Source: Nitrospirae bacterium GWB2_47_37
GTDB taxonomy: Bacteria > Nitrospirota > Thermodesulfovibrionia > Thermodesulfovibrionales > Dissulfurispiraceae
Reading direction: 5' to 3'
Length of the DNA: 32,551 nucleotides
Assembly (NCBI GenBank): GCA_001803635.1
Contig: MHDU01000015.1
Location: forward strand, 1-32,551
This document shows positions 9,865 to 15,297 of the stretch, in pieces. The notes under the pieces are model-generated. The model worked only from the letters and a program-made list of their open reading frames with translations. It did not search any database and had not been told where the DNA came from. Numbering within the stretch: the stretch's first letter is position 1; every line of letters begins with the position of its first letter. A program made the position numbers and the translations under genes.

Positions 9865-11273
9865 AATCCAAGCAGCAGGAGCGGCAGAATAATTCACAGT
9901 TGCCGGAGGGGTGGGAGTGGAAGAGGTTGGGCGCCGTCTTATCAGACATTGTCGGAGGCGGTACACCCTCCAAATCCAATCCCAAATACTGGTCAGGCAC
10001 TATCCCTTGGTTGACCGTAAAAGACATGCGGACACGGCAGCCAGCCGACTCAATTGATCACATCTCCGCGGATGCAATTAAGAAAAGTGCAACAAATCTG
10101 ATTCCGAAGGATACTGTGATTATTGCAACACGTGTCGGTCTTGGTAAAGTTATTCGCGTGCCCTATGAGGCGACAATCAATCAAGACCTCAAGGCCTTAA
10201 TTGCCTCAGCTGACGTTTATAAGAGCTATCTTGAATATTGGATTATGTCTATTGCTCAATACTTAGAGTCTATTGGATCGGGAACAACAGTCAAAGGTAT
10301 CCGTCTCGAAGCACTGCGTGAGATTCCCTTCCCCCTTGCCCCTCTTGACCAGCAAAAACAAATTGCCTCCGAGATCGAGAAACAATTCTCCCGCCTGGAT
10401 GAGGCGGTGGCTGCGCTCAAGCGCATAAAGGCGAACCTTAAGCGTTACAAGGCCTCTGTGCTCAAGGCTGCGGTTGAAGGGAAATTGACTGAGGAGTGGC
10501 GCAAACGAAATCCCGATATTGAATCCGCCGAAAAGCTTTTAAAAAGAATTCTTGCCGAAAGAAAAAAGAAATGGGAAGAAAAGAATCCGGGGAAGAAATA
10601 CAAAGAACCTGTCGCGCCTGATACATCAAACCTGCAGGAATTGCCTAAGGGATGGGTGTGGGCAAAATTGAGGGAGATTAAAGAGGACATTGAAAATGTT
10701 AATCCAAAAATGAATCCTGACAAAGATTTTATTTATTTGGACATCGCTTCAATTGATAACACTCAACAAAAAATAACAACACCTAAAAGGTACTTAGGTA
10801 AAGATGCACCTTCGAGAGCAAGACAACTTATCAAAACAGGTGATATTCTTTTTTCTACCGTAAGAACATACTTGAAAAACATTGCTATAGTTTATGAAAA
10901 ATACAATAATCAAATTGCTTCTACAGGGTTCTGTGTAATAAGGCCACTCAATCCAATCAATAAAAAGTTGTTTTTTTATTATGTACAAACAAAATCTTTC
11001 CTTAATTCATTAAACCAGATTCAACGAGGCACGAGTTATCCTGCTGTTAGGGATTCTGATGTTTTTGAGCAGGTTTCCCCTCTTCCTCCTGTCCTTGAAC
11101 AACAAAAAATCGTTGAAGAAATTGAAAGCCGACTATCTGTCGCGGAAGAAATAGAAGAAACAATTAACATTAATCTCAAACGCGCTGAACGCCTGCGGCA
11201 GTCGATTTTGAAAAAGGCGTTTTCAGGAAGGCTGATATCGTCTCCTCAAGATATGGAGCGTGCAGATGTCTAA
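9861..11273 (+). CDS. hsdS: Type I restriction-modification specificity subunit S
   Basis: HsdS chooses the bipartite DNA target for both methylation and restriction. The 470-residue protein has the usual two target-recognition domains. TRD1 (about residues 10-150) begins with LPEGWEWKRLGAVL, and TRD2 (about 250-410) begins with LPKGWVWAKLREI. They are separated by a conserved helical spacer (about 155-225, LAPLDQQKQIASEIEKQFSR) and closed by a matching C-terminal helix (EQQKIVEEIESRLSVAEEIEE). The start is GTG 9861, overlapping the toxin stop by four bases. The TRD2 DNA (about 10680-11040) is clearly more AT-rich than its surroundings, as expected for an exchanged domain. The next gene overlaps its 3' end by eight bases. 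Confidence 0.93.
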   Translation: MKSKQQERQNNSQLPEGWEWKRLGAVLSDIVGGGTPSKSNPKYWSGTIPWLTVKDMRTRQPADSIDHISADAIKKSATNLIPKDTVIIATRVGLGKVIRVPYEATINQDLKALIASADVYKSYLEYWIMSIAQYLESIGSGTTVKGIRLEALREIPFPLAPLDQQKQIASEIEKQFSRLDEAVAALKRIKANLKRYKASVLKAAVEGKLTEEWRKRNPDIESAEKLLKRILAERKKKWEEKNPGKKYKEPVAPDTSNLQELPKGWVWAKLREIKEDIENVNPKMNPDKDFIYLDIASIDNTQQKITTPKRYLGKDAPSRARQLIKTGDILFSTVRTYLKNIAIVYEKYNNQIASTGFCVIRPLNPINKKLFFYYVQTKSFLNSLNQIQRGTSYPAVRDSDVFEQVSPLPPVLEQQKIVEEIESRLSVAEEIEETININLKRAERLRQSILKKAFSGRLISSPQDMERADV

Positions 11274-12687
11274 AAAGAAGACGCTCACCGCTGATGAAGA
11301 ACCTGTTGTTCCATTAATTGAAAACCTTGTCTCTCTTGGCCCGGAAAGGCTTGCAAAGATGCTGATGAAAGAGGCTGAAAAAAGTGATGCTCTGTCGCGG
11401 CGTATTAATCTGTCCCTTGCTGCAAGAGACTCTGTCGAGACTTTAGCCAAACATCTTCGCCGGAGTTTCAAAAACTGCATAAAGGAAAAATACTTTATCG
11501 GCAAAGGCGGCAGTTTTGAATATGCCGGAGAGCTTGATGACCTTCGCGCAACAATCGTTGAGAAGATTTCTCCGCAAGCTCCGGAGACAGCCGCTGCATT
11601 GCTTGATGAATTTATCGAACTCCATACAAAAGCATTTTATGTTGCAGATGACTCATACGGTGCAATAAGCGATGTATTCAGACAGGCTGTACAGGATTGG
11701 GGCAATGCATGGAGTAGGTGTAAAGCCAAAGACACAACGGCGCTCGCGCGGAAAGTCTACGACAAGCACATTGCAAATGATTACGGTGTTTATGACGAGA
11801 TTGTGCCGGCTTTTGGCGAAGCGCTTAGAGAAAATGGACTTGCTGTTCTTGAGAAACTTGCGCTGGATGAATTGAAGAAACTGCCTCCTATTCCAGAGGG
11901 CGACAGGGCAAGGCATTTTGACGAGAACTGGTCCGTCCGCTGCAGGATAGGCCATATTATGGAGGGAATCGCGGACATCAGAAAAGACCCTGATAGTTTT
12001 ATTGAGGCTGTCCGTGTTCTCGGCAGAGATACGATTCACGGCGTTGAAATAGCGGAAAGGTTTATAGACGCAGGCCGTTTTGAAGAAGCGCTTGAATGGT
12101 TGAGCCGAAATACGGGAGTGCAGCGAACATATGAGATACCATATCTCAAAGCAAAATGCCTGATTGCTCTTAGCCGAAAAAATGAAGCAAGGGATGTTCT
12201 TTGGAAGCATTTCCTTGAAACATTTACTTCCAACGCATATAAAGAAGCTCTCTCCCTTGCTAAACCGGAAGACATTAAACAGATGCAAAGAGAAGCGCTA
12301 ACATCGGCAAGTAAAAGCAATCGATTGCTTGATGCCCTTTCTTTTTTAGCCGAAGAGAAATTTCTGCGAGAGGCAGCAACGCTTGTGCTTGAGCGCTGGA
12401 AGGAGATTAACGGCAGTGTCTATACAACTCTGGGAGATATTGCAAAGAAACTGGCAAAAGACTATCCGCTTTCATCGGTAGTGCTGCATCGCCTTATGGC
12501 AGAAGCAGTTTTGGACAAAGGGATTTCAAAATATTACGGCTATGCTATCCGTGATCTTCGCTCTGCGGAGCGCTTAGGCTTAGAGGTAACAGAGTGGCAC
12601 GATTTTAAAAATAATGAGGAATATATTCAGGAACTGCGGGGGAAACACAGACTTAAGAAATCTCTTTGGGAACGGTACGAGAAGTGA
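11266..12687 (+). CDS. DUF6880-like helical repeat protein of unknown function
   Basis: This 473-residue soluble protein appears almost entirely alpha-helical. Its N-terminal third (LVSLGPERLAKMLMKEAEK, then LDDLRATIVEKISPQAPETA) and the segment DDSYGAISDVFRQAVQDWG resemble DUF6880 family proteins as I remember them. That needs a profile search. The region at about residues 265-400 (RFIDAGRFEEALEWLSRN and similar pairs) reads like TPR/SEL1-type helical hairpins. No catalytic motif or membrane segment is seen. The start is ATG 11266, preceded by GGAG at 11255-11258, not the GTG at 11260. It overlaps hsdS by eight bases and ends one base before fic. It is therefore co-transcribed with the restriction genes and could be an accessory or scaffold protein. 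Confidence 0.72.
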   Translation: MSKKKTLTADEEPVVPLIENLVSLGPERLAKMLMKEAEKSDALSRRINLSLAARDSVETLAKHLRRSFKNCIKEKYFIGKGGSFEYAGELDDLRATIVEKISPQAPETAAALLDEFIELHTKAFYVADDSYGAISDVFRQAVQDWGNAWSRCKAKDTTALARKVYDKHIANDYGVYDEIVPAFGEALRENGLAVLEKLALDELKKLPPIPEGDRARHFDENWSVRCRIGHIMEGIADIRKDPDSFIEAVRVLGRDTIHGVEIAERFIDAGRFEEALEWLSRNTGVQRTYEIPYLKAKCLIALSRKNEARDVLWKHFLETFTSNAYKEALSLAKPEDIKQMQREALTSASKSNRLLDALSFLAEEKFLREAATLVLERWKEINGSVYTTLGDIAKKLAKDYPLSSVVLHRLMAEAVLDKGISKYYGYAIRDLRSAERLGLEVTEWHDFKNNEEYIQELRGKHRLKKSLWERYEK

Positions 12688-12688
12688 C

Positions 12689-13333
12689 ATGAAAAAATCA
12701 GGCCGATATAAAACAGCACATTCGATTGAAGACCAGTTCGAGCCGGGGTCTAACAATCAGGTGCTCAAAAACAAATTGGGGATAACAAACCCTGATGAAA
12801 TGGACGATACAGAAGCTATTGCCCTGAAAGAGGCGACGGACAATATGGTCAGGAAGTTCGACGAGCACCATCGCTTTACGGCATCGGATATCTGTAATTT
12901 TCACAAAATCTGGTTAATCGAAATATACGAATGGGCCGGCAAATACCGGCAGGTGAATGTGAGCAAGGAAGATTTTCCATTTGCGGCGGCTATACATATT
13001 CCATCTCTCATGAATCAGTTCGAACATGATGTCCTCGCCCGCAACACGCCCTGTAATTTCAAAAATAGGGAAGAGGTTATTCATGCGCTTGCTGAAACTC
13101 ATATCGAGATGGTTTTAATCCATCCATTTAGGGAAGGGAACGGTCGGGTAGCGAGAATTCTTTCGACATTGATGGCACTTCAGGCGGGGTTGCCGCTTCT
13201 CAGATTCGATTTGATTGCCGGCGAGATGAAGAAAGAATATTTTGCTGCAATTCAGGCCGGGATGAATAAGAACTACCAGCCGATGGAGAAGTTACTCTCG
13301 GTAATTATCGAGAAGATCTATGTGGTTTTATGA
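12689..13333 (+). CDS. Fic domain protein (probable AMP-transferase toxin)
   Basis: Fic enzymes usually transfer AMP from ATP onto a target hydroxyl. The complete active-site motif HPFREGNGRVAR starts at His145, with the catalytic His, the acidic residue and the anion-binding GNGR all present. The upstream flap region includes YEWAGKYRQVNVSKEDFPFA (about residues 81-100), the typical hairpin that positions targets. No clear inhibitory (S/T)xxxE(G/N) helix is visible in this protein. Such a motif does appear in the small antisense gene at 13305-13496. ATG 12689 follows the previous stop by one base. The length of 214 residues is complete. The C-terminal 29 bases overlap the antisense gene, which is probably its antitoxin. 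Confidence 0.9.
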   Translation: MKKSGRYKTAHSIEDQFEPGSNNQVLKNKLGITNPDEMDDTEAIALKEATDNMVRKFDEHHRFTASDICNFHKIWLIEIYEWAGKYRQVNVSKEDFPFAAAIHIPSLMNQFEHDVLARNTPCNFKNREEVIHALAETHIEMVLIHPFREGNGRVARILSTLMALQAGLPLLRFDLIAGEMKKEYFAAIQAGMNKNYQPMEKLLSVIIEKIYVVL

Positions 13334-13496
13334 TTTTTTCTGTTTTGTCACTCTCTGTAAGTTTGCGTACTATAGACTCGATCGATTCTTCGGTCTCGAT
13401 GGCGGTCGAACTGGCGACATTGGCGAGCAGAGCCTGCCGGTATTTCTCCGGTGCTTTCAGATAAGGATTGGTTTCGAGCAATGACTTTTTTGACAT
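13305..13496 (-). CDS. Small putative Fic antitoxin (convergent with fic)
   Basis: This 63-residue minus-strand ORF faces fic and overlaps its last 29 bases. The protein begins MSKKSLLETNPYLKAPEKYR and contains ASSTAIETEESIE (about residues 29-41). SSTAIE resembles the S/TxxxE core of the inhibitory helix that blocks ATP in Fic proteins, with Thr where Gly or Asn is usual. It may therefore be a separately encoded inhibitor like VbhA. I also recall small Fic-neighbour proteins with an NPYLKxPxKYR start. A TATAAT box lies five bases before the ATG, so the mRNA may be leaderless. It is more likely real than a shadow because much of it lies outside fic and fills the fic-hsdM gap. No functional proof is visible. 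Confidence 0.68.
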   Translation of the reverse strand: MSKKSLLETNPYLKAPEKYRQALLANVASSTAIETEESIESIVRKLTESDKTEKIIKPHRSSR

Positions 13497-13501
13497 GTTA
13501 T

Positions 13502-13507
13502 ATTATA
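13502..13507 (-). promoter_or_regulatory. -10 box of the putative Fic antitoxin
   Basis: A perfect TATAAT reads on the minus strand five bases before the ATG at 13496. The candidate -35 at 13525-13530 (TTCCGT, 17-base spacer) is weak. Transcription would begin at or next to the ATG, giving a leaderless message. The same 45-base interval carries the GGAAGG ribosome-binding site for hsdM on the plus strand. Confidence 0.45.
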
Positions 13508-13540
13508 CCATTTGATAACAACATACGGAAGGCATAAACA

Positions 13541-15025
13541 ATGACAAACGGTTCGGCAACAATAGTTCAAAAACTCTGGAATTACTGTAACGTCCTTCGG
13601 GACGATGGGATGAGTTATGGCGATTATGTGGAGCAGCTTACATATCTGCTCTTTCTTAAAATGGCTGATGAGAGGGCAAAGCCTCCGTATAATCAGCCAA
13701 GCCCGATCCCTGCTAAATACAACTGGCAGAGTCTTCTGAAAAAAGACGGTGATGATCTTTTCGACCATTACCGCCATCTGCTCGAAAAACTCGGTCAGGA
13801 GAAGGGTCTTTTAGGCTTAATCTTCGGCAAGGCACAGAATAAATTTCAGGACCCTGCAAAGCTCCGGCGTTTAATTGTTGATCTCATTGATAAAGAAAAC
13901 TGGTCAATAATGAGCGCTGACGTGAAAGGCGACGCCTATGAAGGGCTTCTTGAAAAGAACGCGCAGGACACAAAGACAGGAGCAGGCCAGTATTTTACGC
14001 CCCGGCCTTTAATACAGGCTGTTATTGATGTCATGGCTCCGAAGCCTAATGAAACCATCTGCGACCCTGCATGCGGGACAGGAGGTTTTCTTATTGCAAG
14101 TCATGAATATATAGCTAAACATTACAAGCTCACCAAAGACCAAAAAAGATTTCTCGATGAAAAGGCATTATGGGGATGGGAGCTTGTGCAGAATACCGCT
14201 CGGCTCTGTGCCATGAATTTTATGCTCCACGGAATAGGCGGTGATACGCTTCCGATTACTGTAGCGGATTCTTTGGCGAGCGATCCGGGCGAAAGGTTCG
14301 AGATGGTTCTGACCAATCCGCCGTTCGGCAAAAAGTCCAGCACAACAATAGTTGCTGAAAACGGGAAGGCGTCAAAAGAGAAAGAGACAATCGCGAGGGA
14401 TGACTTCTGGGCAACTACATCGAATAAACAGCTTAATTTTGTCCAGCACATTAAGACTCTCTTAAAACAACATGGCCGCGCAGCTATGGTTGTGCCTGAT
14501 AATGTTTTGTTTGAAGGAGGCGCAGGAGAGACTGTAAGGAGGAAATTGCTCCATGAATGCGACGTGCATACTCTTTTAAGACTTCCGACAGGGCTTTTCT
14601 ACGCACAAGGAGTGAAGGCAAATGTAATTTTTTTCGACAAAAAACCTGCTTCTGAAACTCCGTGGACAAAGAAGCTCTGGATCTATGACTTAAGGACTAA
14701 TAAAGATTTCACGCTTAAGACAAATCCTTTGAAAAGGGATGACCTCGATGAATTTGTGAAATGCTACAACCCGGAAAACCGCCATAGCAGAAAACCTACA
14801 TGGTCGGAGAAAAACCCTGACGGCAGATGGCGGGCTTTTGATTACGAAGAGTTGATTAACCGCGATAAGGCAAGCCTCGATATCTTCTGGCTCAAAGACG
14901 AAAGCCTCGAAGAATCGGATAACTTGCCTGAGCCTGATGTGATTGCAAGAGAAATAGTCGAAGACCTCGAATCGGCATTGGAACAAATAAGAGAGATTGT
15001 GGAAGACTTGGAGTGCAAAGGATAA
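13541..15025 (+). CDS. hsdM: Type I restriction-modification DNA methylase subunit M
   Basis: HsdM uses S-adenosylmethionine to methylate adenine N6 in the target chosen by HsdS. It has an N-terminal helical HsdM_N domain (about residues 5-135) and then the N6 methylase domain. The SAM-binding motif is DPACGTGGF (from Asp175) and the catalytic motif is NPPFG (from Asn259). GGAAGG at 13527-13532 supports ATG 13541. The length is 494 residues. The C-terminus carries two diverged copies of REIVEDLE, likely a short coiled coil that contacts HsdS. It lies last, separated from hsdS by three genes on two strands, which is unusual since hsdM and hsdS are usually adjacent. Confidence 0.94.
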   Translation: MTNGSATIVQKLWNYCNVLRDDGMSYGDYVEQLTYLLFLKMADERAKPPYNQPSPIPAKYNWQSLLKKDGDDLFDHYRHLLEKLGQEKGLLGLIFGKAQNKFQDPAKLRRLIVDLIDKENWSIMSADVKGDAYEGLLEKNAQDTKTGAGQYFTPRPLIQAVIDVMAPKPNETICDPACGTGGFLIASHEYIAKHYKLTKDQKRFLDEKALWGWELVQNTARLCAMNFMLHGIGGDTLPITVADSLASDPGERFEMVLTNPPFGKKSSTTIVAENGKASKEKETIARDDFWATTSNKQLNFVQHIKTLLKQHGRAAMVVPDNVLFEGGAGETVRRKLLHECDVHTLLRLPTGLFYAQGVKANVIFFDKKPASETPWTKKLWIYDLRTNKDFTLKTNPLKRDDLDEFVKCYNPENRHSRKPTWSEKNPDGRWRAFDYEELINRDKASLDIFWLKDESLEESDNLPEPDVIAREIVEDLESALEQIREIVEDLECKG

Positions 15026-15073
15026 GAGATTGAGATTGTGCGGGGGAAAAGGGTAAACTAACCGAACTAATTT

Positions 15074-15253
15074 ATGAAAAACACCGAGATATGGCTCTTT
15101 ATATTCGCGCTCGGGCTCCTGGGCCTGAACTGGCCCCTGCTTGAGATATTCCATACCGACGCGCCGGCTTATTTATTCGTGTTCTGGCTCCTTTTTATAC
15201 TCCTTATCGCATGCGGGGCTTTTAAGGCCGAAGAAAAAAGGCAAAAAAGCTGA
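15074..15253 (+). CDS. Small two-helix membrane protein upstream of the transporter-kinase
   Basis: A 59-residue ORF starts MKNTEIWLFIFALGLLGLNW. It has two hydrophobic segments (about residues 6-24 and 31-48) and a charged tail, FKAEEKRQKS. It lies just before the symporter-histidine kinase gene on the same strand. A short membrane-protein ORF at this position recalls the small proteins that precede some sodium/solute symporters and the cbrX ORF reported upstream of cbrA in Pseudomonas. Homology was not tested. The codon style matches the following kinase and not the restriction island, so it probably marks the return to native chromosome. No strong ribosome-binding site is visible. It is too short to be found by a 60-residue ORF cut-off. 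Confidence 0.72.
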   Translation: MKNTEIWLFIFALGLLGLNWPLLEIFHTDAPAYLFVFWLLFILLIACGAFKAEEKRQKS

Positions 15254-15266
15254 TTCTTTTTTTGCC
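15239..15266. other. A/T-rich hairpin at the end of the small membrane gene
   Basis: A GGCAAAAAAG arm pairs with a later TTTTTTTGCC arm around an eight-base centre. It overlaps the last codons of the small gene and ends 32 bases before the kinase ATG. It might attenuate transcription or only be part of the leader. No U-tract follows the stem. Confidence 0.3.
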
Positions 15267-15297
15267 TGAATCATAGAAATGCCGGAATATAAAAAAG

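Larger units (their letters stand above)
6346..15073 (+). other. Type I restriction-modification island with embedded toxin-type modules
   Basis: This block between gyrA and the sensor-kinase operon holds hsdR, a Phd/RelE-type pair, hsdS, a DUF6880-like gene, fic with an antisense small gene, and hsdM. By eye, Arg codons shift from mostly AGG towards CGC/CGT/CGG, and ATT becomes more common than in gyrA or the kinase genes. This suggests the block was acquired. No integrase, transposase, flanking direct repeat or tRNA was found, so the exact ends are inferred from the neighbouring housekeeping genes. Confidence 0.6.

Noticed and set aside
9007-9966. Minus-strand ORF of 319 codons
   Set aside because: It lies antisense to the hsdR end, the toxin-antitoxin pair and the hsdS start. 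Its sequence is low in recognisable domains, and all overlapped plus-strand genes are clear.
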